From positions 944,501 to 1,008,500 of the forward strand of contig NZ_CP156084.1 of NCBI RefSeq assembly GCF_040687965.1: a stretch of 64,000 nucleotides of DNA, given 5' to 3'. Of the stretch, positions 53,967 to 64,000 are shown piece after piece. The notes under the pieces were generated by a model. It did no database searches. It was not told the DNA's origin and worked only from the letters and a program-made list of their open reading frames with translations. Both the position numbers and the translations under genes were made by a program. The stretch is from Methylocystis echinoides (GTDB lineage: Bacteria > Pseudomonadota > Alphaproteobacteria > Rhizobiales > Beijerinckiaceae). Each line of letters begins with the position of its first letter. The stretch's first letter is position 1.

Positions 53967-55464
53967 CCGAGATCCCCAGCAGGAAATCGTCGATTTCCTC
54001 TCAAAGACGCTCGGCGCGCCGCGGCGGATCGTGACGCATATTTCAATCGTCCTGCTGGGCGCCGACCGCGTCTACAAACTCAAGCGCGCCGTGCGTCTGC
54101 CCTACCTGGATTTTTCGACGCGCGCCCTGCGCCTCGAGATGTGCGCGCGGGAGGTGGCGTTCAACCAGCGCTTTTCGGCCGGGCTCTATCTCGGCGTGCG
54201 GCGCGTCACGCGCGAGCCCGACGGCGCGCTGGCGCTCGACGGCGCCGGGGAATTTATCGACGCGGTCGTGGAGATGCGCCGCTTCGCCGATGACGCGCTC
54301 TTCGAAGATATGGCGCGCACGGGCCGCCTCACCGGCGAGATGATCGAGACGCTGGCGCGACGCGTGGCGGGATCGCATGACGAGGCGGCGCCGGACACGG
54401 TCCATGGCGGCGCGGACGCGATGCGGCGCATCGTCGACAGCATGGCGGAAAGCCTGGGGCGGGCCCCTGCCGCCGACACGGCGGAAACCGACGCGCATCT
54501 TGCAGCCTTGCGCGACGCGCTCGCCGCGCAGGCCGGGCGCATCGACGCGCGCCGCGCCCAGGGCCGTGTCCGGCCCTGCCACGGCGATCTGAATTTGCGC
54601 AACATCTGTCTGTTCGAGAACGAACCGACGCCCTTCGACTGCATCGAGTTCTCGGACGAGATTTCGACGATCGACGTCCTTTACGACATCGCCTTTCTGC
54701 TGATGGATCTCTGGCGCGTGGGCCTGCCCGCGCTCGCCAATGTCGCCTTTAACCGCTATCTGGACGCGCGGCGCGAAAGCGAAGCCGACGGGTTGCCGCT
54801 CCTGCCCTTCTTCATGGCGCTGCGCGCGACGATCCGCGCGCATGTCGAGGCGTCGCAGGGTCATGCTGAGACGGCGCGCGCCTTCTTCCACCTCTCCCGC
54901 GCCGTGCTCCGCCGCAGCGAGGGGGCCATAGTCGCGATCGGCGGCTTCAGCGGCTCGGGCAAGTCCAGCATCGCGGCGGCGCTCGCCCCTCGCTTGGCGC
55001 CGGCGCCGGCCGCGCGAATTTTGAACAGCGACAGGATTCGCAAGCGGCTCTTCAACGCCGCGCCTGCCGACCGGCTGCCGCCGCAAGCTTACACAAGCGA
55101 AGTCTCTAAGCGGGTTTATGAGGAAATGTTCGCCGCCGCCGCCCGCGTCGCGAGGGCCGGCTGGCCGGTCATTGTCGAGGCGGTCTTCGACCGGCCGCAG
55201 GACCGCGCGGCGATCGAGACGGCGGCCGCAACGGCCGGCGTTCCCTTCTTCGGCTTCTGGCTCGACGTCGATCTGGCGCAGCGACGGGCGCGCGTCGAGC
55301 GCCGCGTCGACGACGTCTCAGACGCGACGGCGGAGGTGCTGGCGGCGCAGATGAAGAAGGAGACGGGCGCGATCGCGTGGGAAACGATCGACGCGGCGCG
55401 TGAGCTTTCCGCGATCGTGGGGCAACTTCGGGACGTTCTGCCCGCTTGGCGAGGGGAGCGGTGA
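53959..55464 (+). CDS. Fusion of aminoglycoside-phosphotransferase-like and AAA (zeta-type) kinase domains
   Basis: A 501-residue two-domain protein from the ATG at 53959, inside the end of mgtA. The N-terminal part (about 1-320) is APH/choline-kinase-like, with VRPCHGDLNLRNICLFENE (catalytic loop HGDLNxxN) and PFDCIEFSDEISTIDVLYD (Mg-binding Asp). The C-terminal part (about 330-495) is a P-loop kinase with AIGGFSGSGKSSIAAAL, RILNSDRIRKRLF and the lid Arg residues in RRARVERRVDD. This fusion is widespread but its substrate is unknown. Overlap with mgtA indicates co-expression. Confidence 0.85.
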   Translation: MTDRDPQQEIVDFLSKTLGAPRRIVTHISIVLLGADRVYKLKRAVRLPYLDFSTRALRLEMCAREVAFNQRFSAGLYLGVRRVTREPDGALALDGAGEFIDAVVEMRRFADDALFEDMARTGRLTGEMIETLARRVAGSHDEAAPDTVHGGADAMRRIVDSMAESLGRAPAADTAETDAHLAALRDALAAQAGRIDARRAQGRVRPCHGDLNLRNICLFENEPTPFDCIEFSDEISTIDVLYDIAFLLMDLWRVGLPALANVAFNRYLDARRESEADGLPLLPFFMALRATIRAHVEASQGHAETARAFFHLSRAVLRRSEGAIVAIGGFSGSGKSSIAAALAPRLAPAPAARILNSDRIRKRLFNAAPADRLPPQAYTSEVSKRVYEEMFAAAARVARAGWPVIVEAVFDRPQDRAAIETAAATAGVPFFGFWLDVDLAQRRARVERRVDDVSDATAEVLAAQMKKETGAIAWETIDAARELSAIVGQLRDVLPAWRGER

Positions 55465-55468
55465 CGTC

Positions 55469-56464
55469 TCAGGGCACGAGCACCGCCGCGCCCTGCAGGC
55501 GCCCGTCTCGCAGATCGCTCAGGGCCTCGTTGGCCTGCGCCAAAGCATAGGGCGTCGCGTGCATCTTCAACGGCAGCGTCGGCGCCAAAGCGAGAAATTC
55601 GCGCGCGTCTTCCCGGGTGAGATTGGCGACGGAGAGCAACCGCCGCTCCTCCCAGAGCAGCGCGTAAGGAAAGCTCGGTATGTCGCTCATATGGATGCCG
55701 CCGCAAACGACCGCGCCGCCCTTCTTCACGGCCGCGAGCGCTTGCGGGACGAGCGCGCCGACCGGCGCGAAGATCAGCGCGGCGTCGAGCGGTTCCGGCG
55801 CGGGCGCGTCTGAGCCTTGCGCGCTCGCCGCGCCGAGCGACAAGGCGAAGGCCGCCGCGGCGGCGTCGCCCGGCCGCACGAAAGCGTGCACGCGCCTGCC
55901 CTGAAGGATCGCAACCTGCGCGATGATATGCGCCGCCGCCCCGAAGCCATAGACGCCGATCGCCTGCGCCGGCCCCGCCATTTTGAGCGTGCGCCAGCCG
56001 ATGAGGCCGGCGCAGAGCAGCGGCGCCAGGGTCGCGGGCTCAACGCCCTCCGGCAGCGGGAAACTGAAGGACGCGTCGGCGACGGTATGCGTGGCGTAGC
56101 CGCCGTCGCGCGTATAGCCGGTGAAAAGGGGATCGTCGCAGAGGTTTTCGCGCGCGCTGGCGCAATAGGGGCAATGGCCGCAGGCGCGCCCCAGCCAGGG
56201 CACGCCGACGCGACTTCCGAGCGCGAAGCCCGTAACGCCCGGCCCGACCGCCGCGACCCGCCCGACAATCTCGTGGCCGGGAATGATCGGGAGCTTTGGC
56301 TGCGTCAATTCGCCGTCGACGACATGAAGATCCGTGCGACAGACGCCGCAGGCCTCGACGCGCAGCAAGACTTCGCCGGGGCCCGCGGTTGGACGCGCGC
56401 GCTCCTCCCGCACGAGCGGCGTCCCCGGGCGTCGCAGGACCATGGCGGAGACTGTCTCGGTCAT
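55469..56464 (-). CDS. Zinc-dependent alcohol dehydrogenase
   Basis: A 331-residue medium-chain dehydrogenase. The catalytic zinc ligands are in RVEACGVCRTDLHVVDGE and PGHEIVGRVAAVGPG, and the structural zinc Cys set is in ACGHCPYCASARENLC. A Rossmann region follows (YGFGAAAHIIAQVA), slightly divergent from GxGxxG. It resembles the AdhA-like branch of NAD(P)-dependent alcohol dehydrogenases. The substrate is not evident. It lies just upstream of the end of the APH/AAA fusion gene, facing it. Confidence 0.92.
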   Translation of the reverse strand: MTETVSAMVLRRPGTPLVREERARPTAGPGEVLLRVEACGVCRTDLHVVDGELTQPKLPIIPGHEIVGRVAAVGPGVTGFALGSRVGVPWLGRACGHCPYCASARENLCDDPLFTGYTRDGGYATHTVADASFSFPLPEGVEPATLAPLLCAGLIGWRTLKMAGPAQAIGVYGFGAAAHIIAQVAILQGRRVHAFVRPGDAAAAAFALSLGAASAQGSDAPAPEPLDAALIFAPVGALVPQALAAVKKGGAVVCGGIHMSDIPSFPYALLWEERRLLSVANLTREDAREFLALAPTLPLKMHATPYALAQANEALSDLRDGRLQGAAVLVP

Positions 56465-56509
56465 GTCGCGTTCTTCCCCTTCCGACCCTCGCGGCCGCGC
56501 TCTCCCGCT

Positions 56510-56986
56510 TCAGCCGGGCGGGGCCAGGGAGGGGGCGTCGCCCGCCGCCTCCGGCGTGAGCCGCTTGCTCAAGAAAATGCGCCGCCCGCCGAGCGGAAAA
56601 TCCGCGATCTCTCCGACCCGCGAAAAGCCCTGACGCATATAGAAAGCCGCGACGCGCCCGTCGAAAGTGTCGATATAGGCGCCGATGGCCCCGCGGTCGC
56701 GGGCGGCGCGTTCCGCCGTCTCGATCAACCGCGCCCCGAGCCCCTCGCCGCGACGGGACGGCGCGACCCACAGGCGCCTGATATAAAGCCAGCGCCAATG
56801 GGTGGCGCCATCGAGCCCGGCGACGAGCGCGCCGCCGCCGTCGTGCAGGACGACGGAGAGCGGCGTCTCCTCGCGCGGACCATAGCGCGCAGCCATCTCC
56901 GCCCCCAGGCGGGCGGCGAGTTCGGCGCATTCGACCGCTTCCACCTCGAGGCTTGGCTTTTCCATGGCTGCGTTTCTGCTAAACAT
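56510..56986 (-). CDS. GNAT family N-acetyltransferase
   Basis: A protein of 151-158 residues; the ATG at 56986 or 56965 is the start. The acetyl-CoA site is in LWVAPSRRGEGLGARLIETA (R/QxxGxG/A), followed by IGAYIDTFDGRVAAFYMRQGF typical of GNAT motif B. The substrate is unknown. With the longer start its 5' end overlaps that of the deacetylase gene on the other strand, so the two promoters and starts need care. Confidence 0.87.
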   Translation of the reverse strand: MFSRNAAMEKPSLEVEAVECAELAARLGAEMAARYGPREETPLSVVLHDGGGALVAGLDGATHWRWLYIRRLWVAPSRRGEGLGARLIETAERAARDRGAIGAYIDTFDGRVAAFYMRQGFSRVGEIADFPLGGRRIFLSKRLTPEAAGDAPSLAPPG

Positions 56987-57962
56987 TCCGCCTGTGAAAC
57001 CGAGGCCCGTCCTTCTTCTATTTTGCGCATGGCTCGCGAGCGCCGCAATGGCGCGCGCGGAGGAGAATTGCGGGCCGGCGGTCGTCGCGCCCGTCGCCGA
57101 CGCGACAGGGGCGCGGGTGAATGGTTATACGCCGGTCTTCGAAAGCTGCGCCCGGGGTCATGAGATGCGCCTTGCGACCCGCCGCATGGCGGTCGACGGC
57201 GACGACCTGCTGCTGACGGTCGATCCGCAAAGCCTCGAGACGTCGCTCGAACGCGCCGCCTGCTGGCGCTGCGCCGCGACGACCGACGCCGAACAGGCGG
57301 AAACGCGCTTCATCAAGGCCGTGCGCCCGCCCGCCGATCCCGACCGACCGCCGGCGCTCGTCAACGCCGGGCTGATCCACGGCAAGGGCGAGGGGGCCTA
57401 TGTCACGGGCGACCTCTGCCCGAGCCAGAAGCCGCTCGACCGGGCCTTCATCGAGGAGGTTGCGGCGCAAGGGCCAGGGACGCCCCTGACTCTCGCCGTC
57501 TCCGGCGGCTGGATCGCCCATCACGCCGCCGATTTCGCCTGGCTTCAGGAAAAGCGCCGCTCGGGGGCGCTCGACATTGTCTGGGCCAACCACTCCTACA
57601 CCCACCCTTACGTCCCCGGGCTCAAGAACGGGCAGAACTATCTTCTGCGGCCCGGCGTCGACCTCGACGCCGAGATTTTCGAAACCGAGAAGCTGCTCAT
57701 CGCCCATGGCGAAAGCCCTTCCGTCTTCTTCCGCTTCCCGGGCCTCGTTTCGGACCGGACCCTGCTGGAGAAGGTCTCGGAGCGCCATCTCGTTGCGCTC
57801 GGAGCCGACAGTTGGCTTGCGCTCGGGCCCCCGCCGCGGGCGGGCTCGATTGTGCTCGTGCATCCCAATGGCAATGAGCCGGGCGGCCTGCAGATTTTCT
57901 CGCGGCTCCTGAAGAGCGAGCGGATGCCCAAGCCCTTCCGGGCCATCACCGAGGCTCCCTAG
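56964..57962 (+). CDS. Secreted polysaccharide deacetylase family protein
   Basis: Up to 332 residues; the GTG at 56994 gives a clean signal peptide (VKPRPVLLLFCAWLASAAMA) and is the more likely start. The carbohydrate esterase 4-like motifs are LTLAVSGGW (altered TFDDG, with no Asp pair), WANHSYTHPYVPG (metal-binding HSxxH) and SVFFRFPGLVSDR with a later VLVHPNGNEPGG. The missing Asp pair in the first motif means activity is not assured. The N-terminal 110 residues hold several Cys (CGPAVV, ESCARGHE, ACWRCAA). It may trim or bind a surface polysaccharide in the periplasm. Confidence 0.78.
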   Translation: MAAFLLNIPPVKPRPVLLLFCAWLASAAMARAEENCGPAVVAPVADATGARVNGYTPVFESCARGHEMRLATRRMAVDGDDLLLTVDPQSLETSLERAACWRCAATTDAEQAETRFIKAVRPPADPDRPPALVNAGLIHGKGEGAYVTGDLCPSQKPLDRAFIEEVAAQGPGTPLTLAVSGGWIAHHAADFAWLQEKRRSGALDIVWANHSYTHPYVPGLKNGQNYLLRPGVDLDAEIFETEKLLIAHGESPSVFFRFPGLVSDRTLLEKVSERHLVALGADSWLALGPPPRAGSIVLVHPNGNEPGGLQIFSRLLKSERMPKPFRAITEAP

Positions 57963-58005
57963 CCGCCCGCTTCTGCCTGGGGCTCGTCCGCGCGTCGAAC
58001 AAAGA

Positions 58006-58029
58006 CCCCGCCTGTCGAAACAGGCGGGG
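58006..58029 (-). terminator. Hairpin downstream of the pmoC-like gene
   Basis: CCCCGCCTG (58006-58014) pairs perfectly with CAGGCGGGG (58021-58029). On the minus strand it is followed by a T-rich TCTTTGTT. It lies about 155 bases past the stop of the PmoC-like gene and could also serve the convergent deacetylase gene. Confidence 0.6.
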
Positions 58030-58185
58030 CAAGTTGGAGGAGGGAGTCCCCGCGCGGTTATGAGGAGTCCAGGCCGCGCGAAGCTCGAGGGCGCGCATGA
58101 CGCGCGCGATGGGAAAGGCCGGCGCCGCGCTGACCGCTGGCGCCGGCCCCGGCAATGTGCGCGGGGTTCTTGCGCACCTTGCCGA

Positions 58186-58959
58186 TCAGCGTCGGCGTAA
58201 TTCTTCGATGACCTCAGAGCCAAGCAGGGCTCGCATGCGAGCGAGGATTTGAAGCGTCACGCCGAAGACTGCGAGGGACATCCATCCGAAGAAGACGAAA
58301 CCCCAATGCAGCGGACCGGCGAAACCCTCGTCCATGGACCATGACGTATGGCCCCACTCATTGAAGCCCACGTTCGGAATCGTCATGAAGACGCCGACGA
58401 CCAGGATGAGGAAGGCGAGCGAATAGCCTTTGGCGAAAAACGGCAGGCGGGTCTTCGCATAGAAGAAGGCTCCCAGCCCGAGGGCGGCGAACAGCGGATA
58501 AGAGATATAGAAGGTGACGATGTTGCTCGGCGTGAAATCAGTGTCCCGCACCGCGGTCATGTGCCACACCGCCGTCTGCTCGGAAAAAAAGCTCAGCCCC
58601 CAAAACAGCGCGAGCGAGAAAATCACCAGCCATTGGACGAGGTAGAGGAGTCGTCGAAGCTCGAGCGCCGTCGAGAGTTTCTCGAGCTTTCTGTCGCGCG
58701 TCCGCCAAAGATAGCCGACGAGCGCCATGGGCGTCGCAACCGAGAGAAAAACAGCCGCCTCGAGCAGATTGGTCCAATAGAGCTGAAACTCCGGCGAAAA
58801 CGAATCGAGCCCGGCGCTCCACCCGAAGAGCTGCTCATAGAGGCGAAGAAGCGCCACGACGAGCATAAGCGCGATGGTCCCGAACACGACGGGTTTCGTA
58901 TCGACGACTCGCGCGGCGCGCTGCGCGGCGCCGGCTGAGTCGGTCTTGGCGATGGGCAT
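58186..58959 (-). CDS. pmoC: Stand-alone PmoC-like subunit of particulate methane monooxygenase
   Basis: A 257-residue membrane protein with GGAGA seven bases before its ATG. It has about six hydrophobic segments and the PmoC/AmoC landmarks LYEQLFGWSAGLDSFSPEFQ, VRDTDFTPS, FFYAKTRLPFFAKG, NVGFNEWGHTSWSM and PLHWGFVFFGWM. Compared with M. capsulatus PmoC (numbering from memory, constant offset 27), the CuD ligands Asn227, His231 and His245 are kept as Asn200, His204 and His218. The CuC ligands Asp156 and His173 are replaced by Thr129 and Asn146; His160 is kept as His133. No pmoA or pmoB is in the window. It is a divergent orphan paralogue rather than part of a pmoCAB operon. Confidence 0.93.
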   Translation of the reverse strand: MPIAKTDSAGAAQRAARVVDTKPVVFGTIALMLVVALLRLYEQLFGWSAGLDSFSPEFQLYWTNLLEAAVFLSVATPMALVGYLWRTRDRKLEKLSTALELRRLLYLVQWLVIFSLALFWGLSFFSEQTAVWHMTAVRDTDFTPSNIVTFYISYPLFAALGLGAFFYAKTRLPFFAKGYSLAFLILVVGVFMTIPNVGFNEWGHTSWSMDEGFAGPLHWGFVFFGWMSLAVFGVTLQILARMRALLGSEVIEELRRR

Positions 58960-59158
58960 GATTTGTCTCCAAAAAGTTTGATGCCGCGAGCGCAGAGGAA
59001 ATTCTCCGCGCGGCGCGCGCCGGACGCGAGGCGCGACAAGTCCGCGTCGCCTCAGCGTTGGCTGGCGTCTGGATTTCCTGCGGTTCGGTCAGCGTCGCCT
59101 GGACGATGACCGTTGCGTCCCTGCGTCGAGGCGTGCAAGCCCCTACCGGCGACGACGT

Positions 59159-59542
59159 TCAGGCAGGACTGGACTGCGCGGGAAAAGGCGGCGCGCGTGG
59201 AGACTGTGGCGCGCCTTTGGGCTCCAAGCGAGGGGCGGGCGCCGCGTTCGACGCCGGCGACGCGAGCGCGGTCGAGGGCTCGGCAGGAGCAATCAGCGAG
59301 ACTTGCGGATGTGGCGGCGGGGCGCCGATGGCCCCGCAATGCAGGACGCAGCAAAGCGTATGACGCCGATGGGGAGCCGCGGGCTCGCCTTTGCCGCCGG
59401 ACGCTTCCGGCGTCGAGCAGATGACGCCCGCGTCGCCCGCCAGCGCCGGCGCCCCCACGAATGCGACTTGCAGCAGCAGCAGGCCGGCGACAATCGCCGC
59501 CAACATGCGCGCAAATTCGCCACGTCCCGAAAATGGATCCAC
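59159..59542 (-). CDS. Small Cys/His-containing secreted protein (DUF2946-like)
   Basis: About 127 residues (ATG 59542) or 115 residues (ATG 59506). A hydrophobic signal-like stretch, LAAIVAGLLLLQVAFVG, is followed by GVICSTPEA, then RRHTLCCVLHCGAIGA, which has the Cys-Cys-x-x-His-Cys core seen in DUF2946 proteins, and a long Pro/Ala-rich tail. DUF2946 genes often lie near copper or other metal uptake genes. It is 200 bases upstream of the pmoC-like gene on the same strand, so a copper-related role is plausible. Ribosome binding sites are weak, and the assignment is tentative. Confidence 0.55.
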   Translation of the reverse strand: MDPFSGRGEFARMLAAIVAGLLLLQVAFVGAPALAGDAGVICSTPEASGGKGEPAAPHRRHTLCCVLHCGAIGAPPPHPQVSLIAPAEPSTALASPASNAAPAPRLEPKGAPQSPRAPPFPAQSSPA

Positions 59543-59893
59543 CGCCGCCGCCTTTGGTTCCAGAACGGAGGCTAGAGAGGGGCCGCCGCACGGTCAAGCG
59601 AGCCGCGGGACCGGCCTTCCGCGGCGAATCGTCTCACAGTGGGAATGTCGCTTGGAGCCGAGCGCCTTCGCCGGCTCCGGCCCGAGAAGGCTCTGCGGCC
59701 CGGAACGCCTTACATTGACAAGGGTTGCCCCTCCCCTTATCTGTCCGGCGGAAATGCCGCGCCGGCCTTGACGCCCGGACTCCCGGGCGCTGTCGCAAGT
59801 GGTTGATTTTCCAAAGAATTAGGACGCTCCGCCGCGGCCGCCCGGATTGGCGCAGGCTGATGGCGGCGCGCCATCTTAGAAAGGTTCGCGGGA
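59543..59893. other. Intergenic region upstream of secA
   Basis: A 351-base region between the divergent DUF2946-like gene and secA. Apart from the promoter at 59715-59743, I see no gene, RNA or repeat. The long open frames that cross it are shadows with poor composition. Confidence 0.6.
59715..59743 (+). promoter_or_regulatory. Probable sigma-70-type promoter of secA
   Basis: A perfect -35 TTGACA (59715-59720), a 17-base spacer and a -10-like TATCTG (59738-59743) lie about 150 bases before the secA ATG. The resulting leader of roughly 145 bases could carry translational control, but no SecM-like arrest peptide is recognisable. Confidence 0.65.
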
Positions 59894-62713
<2,820 letters not shown>

Positions 62714-62914
62714 CGAGAGCGAAGCTTCCGGGCGAGGCGAGCGGCTCCGCGCGATCGTCTGCGCATGCGCTTGCCCGCTCCCCGCCACTCGAACCGCCGT
62801 GCGTCAGCGCACAGCCCGAAGCGATGGGGTCTGCTAGGCTCCCAACAACCGGGCGCCCTATACTTGACGCCCGGCGTCGGCGTGGCGAAGCCACCGAGAC
62901 TCGAGGGCGTGCGG

Positions 62915-63385
62915 ATGGACGATCATGTCGTTGCGGAGGACATGGACACCATTGTCGATCGCATCATGCGGTCGCATTGGGCGGTCTTCCACCTCCATTT
63001 CGTCGACTTCATGGCTGCGCATTTGTCCGATTGCTGCGCGGTCTTCGACGGGGACCTGCATGAGATGCTCGTCTTCACCATCGTCGCGCAGCGTTACTTG
63101 CGCGATCGCGTGGCCGAAGGCGACAGCCAGACCTCAACCGGGTCGGAGCGGCGATCGCTGTCCGCGAGCCGGATCGCCGCCCAGACCGGCATGCCGCGCG
63201 AAACGGTGCGGCGCAAGCTCGCCGCCCTGCAAGCGCGGGGCTGGGTCGAGAGGACCGACCGGGCCGAATGGCGCATGGCCGTCTCCAACGGGCGCGCGGC
63301 CGTGGCGCTCACTCTCGCGGATTTCACCAGACGCGAAATGCGCCGGGTGATCAAGCTCGGGCGCGCGCTCAAGCCGCTCGTTTAG
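62915..63385 (+). CDS. Winged-helix transcriptional regulator
   Basis: A 156-residue protein from the ATG at 62915 (GAGGG upstream). The N-terminal 75 residues are helical with SHWAVFHLHFVDFMAAHLSD. The C-terminal part has a helix-turn-helix, SASRIAAQTGMPRETVRRKL, and the wing region ARGWVERTDRAEWRM. It resembles the DNA-binding part of MarR- or Crp-like regulators, but no cyclic nucleotide-binding domain is present. Its targets are unknown. The 201 bases between secA and this gene show nothing notable. Confidence 0.75.
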   Translation: MDDHVVAEDMDTIVDRIMRSHWAVFHLHFVDFMAAHLSDCCAVFDGDLHEMLVFTIVAQRYLRDRVAEGDSQTSTGSERRSLSASRIAAQTGMPRETVRRKLAALQARGWVERTDRAEWRMAVSNGRAAVALTLADFTRREMRRVIKLGRALKPLV

Positions 63386-63521
63386 CCGCTCGGCTTCTTC
63401 CCCTGTTTCTCGTGGAAATGGCGTCCATTTGGTAATAAGAAGCGCGCGGCGAGCGTTCCGCTGGGCCTCGCGACCGCCGCCGGCGTGGCCATAGAAACCG
63501 GCGTCTCGACAGGAGCTTCGC

Positions 63522-64000
63522 GTGTCAATCGATTTTTCCAAAGTCGTCGTCGCACAGGGCGGCGGACCCACCGCCGTCATCAATCAGTCGCTCGTCGGCG
63601 CCGTGCTCGAATCGCGCAAGTTCCGCGAGGTCGAGCGCGTCTATGGCGCCTTTCACGGCGTGCGCGGGATCGTCAACGAGGATTTCGTCGATCTCACCCA
63701 GGAGACCACCCATAATCTGGAGCTCGTCGCCTGCACGCCTTCGTCCGCGCTCGGCTCCACGCGCGACAAGCCCGACCTGAAGTATTGTCAGGAAATCTTC
63801 AAGGTGCTGCGCGCGCATGGCGTCGGCTGCTTCTTCTACATCGGCGGCAACGACTCCTCGGACACGGTCCGCATCGTCTCGGAGGAAGCCAGAAACGCCG
63901 GCTATCCGCTGCGCGCCATCCACATCCCCAAGACCATCGACAATGATCTGATGGTCAATGACCACACGCCGGGCTTCCCTTCGGCTGCGCGCTGGGTGGC
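63522..64000 (+). CDS. pfp: Pyrophosphate-dependent 6-phosphofructokinase, 5' part
   Basis: The first 159 residues, from a GTG at 63522 with AGGAG six bases upstream; the gene runs off the right edge. It shows VVVAQGGGPTAVINQSLVGA, CFFYIGGNDSSDTV and IHIPKTIDNDLM. Phosphofructokinases with the GGNDS/PKTIDND pattern use pyrophosphate rather than ATP as phosphoryl donor. In methanotrophs PPi-PFK runs reversible sugar-phosphate conversion. Confidence 0.93.
   Translation, partial: MSIDFSKVVVAQGGGPTAVINQSLVGAVLESRKFREVERVYGAFHGVRGIVNEDFVDLTQETTHNLELVACTPSSALGSTRDKPDLKYCQEIFKVLRAHGVGCFFYIGGNDSSDTVRIVSEEARNAGYPLRAIHIPKTIDNDLMVNDHTPGFPSAARWV

Noticed and set aside
58062-58185. Open frame just after the pmoC-like stop (LIGKVRKNPAHIAGAG...) that looked like a possible extension or separate peptide
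   Set aside because: The PmoC-like protein is already full length; the frame has no ribosome binding site and a repetitive Arg/Ala/Gly-rich composition.
58186-59542. Possible pxmABC or full pmoCAB operon
   Set aside because: Only a C-type subunit is present. Neither PmoA- nor PmoB-like sequence exists on either strand between 55 and 60 kb.

Overview
The window is a dense, high-GC chromosomal stretch from an alphaproteobacterium of the Hyphomicrobiales, most likely a type II methanotroph (Methylocystis/Methylosinus-like). The main reasons are a protein that aligns without gaps to the PmoC subunit of particulate methane monooxygenase (58186-58959), a polyhydroxybutyrate depolymerase, a pyrophosphate-type phosphofructokinase, a two-subunit-type methylmalonyl-CoA mutase, a GapR homologue, and GC-rich palindromic repeats between genes. 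No rRNA, tRNA, CRISPR array, transposase or phage gene was seen. The genus call is an inference.

Layout. 1-5.5 kb: 3' end of phaZ, two polysaccharide-decoration genes facing apart (WcbI-like and GSCFA-like), a DUF1772 membrane protein, lpd and a membrane protein. 5.5-8 kb: a 42-residue secreted peptide, a lipoprotein L,D-transpeptidase, an HDAC-family deacetylase and rpmJ. 8-15.5 kb: a TonB-dependent receptor behind a 38-bp perfect palindrome resembling a double Zur box, queC, a PleC/DivJ-like sensor kinase, a GST, a UDG-family protein, queF and a secreted protein. 15.7-23 kb: eno, valS and polA. 23-29.3 kb: a tightly overlapping sulfate assimilation operon on the minus strand, fdx-DUF2849-sulfite reductase-DUF934-cysH-cysD-cysN, where CysN carries a C-terminal DUF2061 membrane domain.

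29.5-33.9 kb: two paralogous MinD/ParA-like proteins, one with an intact and one with a ruined Walker A motif, then an aldo/keto reductase, YqgE and a DsbD-N-like protein. 33.9-40.2 kb: a minus-strand run of ACP, ketoacyl synthase, two hot-dog proteins, SDR, GT21 ceramide-glucosyltransferase-like protein, GT2 glycosyltransferase and a small secreted protein broken by an 8-bp tandem duplication. I read it as a dedicated acyl-chain and glycolipid pathway. 40.4-48 kb: the small subunit of methylmalonyl-CoA mutase, a secreted protein, NDH-2, a second L,D-transpeptidase, LemA, Bpt, an RDD protein and gapR.

48-57.9 kb: an outer-membrane beta-barrel and a Wzx-like flippase (probable polysaccharide export), an MgtA-type P-type ATPase overlapping an APH-like/AAA kinase fusion, a zinc alcohol dehydrogenase, a GNAT acetyltransferase and a polysaccharide deacetylase. 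58-64 kb: the stand-alone PmoC paralogue and a small Cys/His periplasmic protein (DUF2946-like), secA behind a good sigma-70-type promoter, a winged-helix regulator and the start of a PPi-dependent phosphofructokinase.

The best candidates for new biology are the PmoC paralogue, which keeps the presumed CuD ligands but has lost two of three CuC ligands; the lipid/glycosyltransferase cluster with its frameshifted last gene; the active/degenerate ParA-like pair; and the double Zur-like palindrome.
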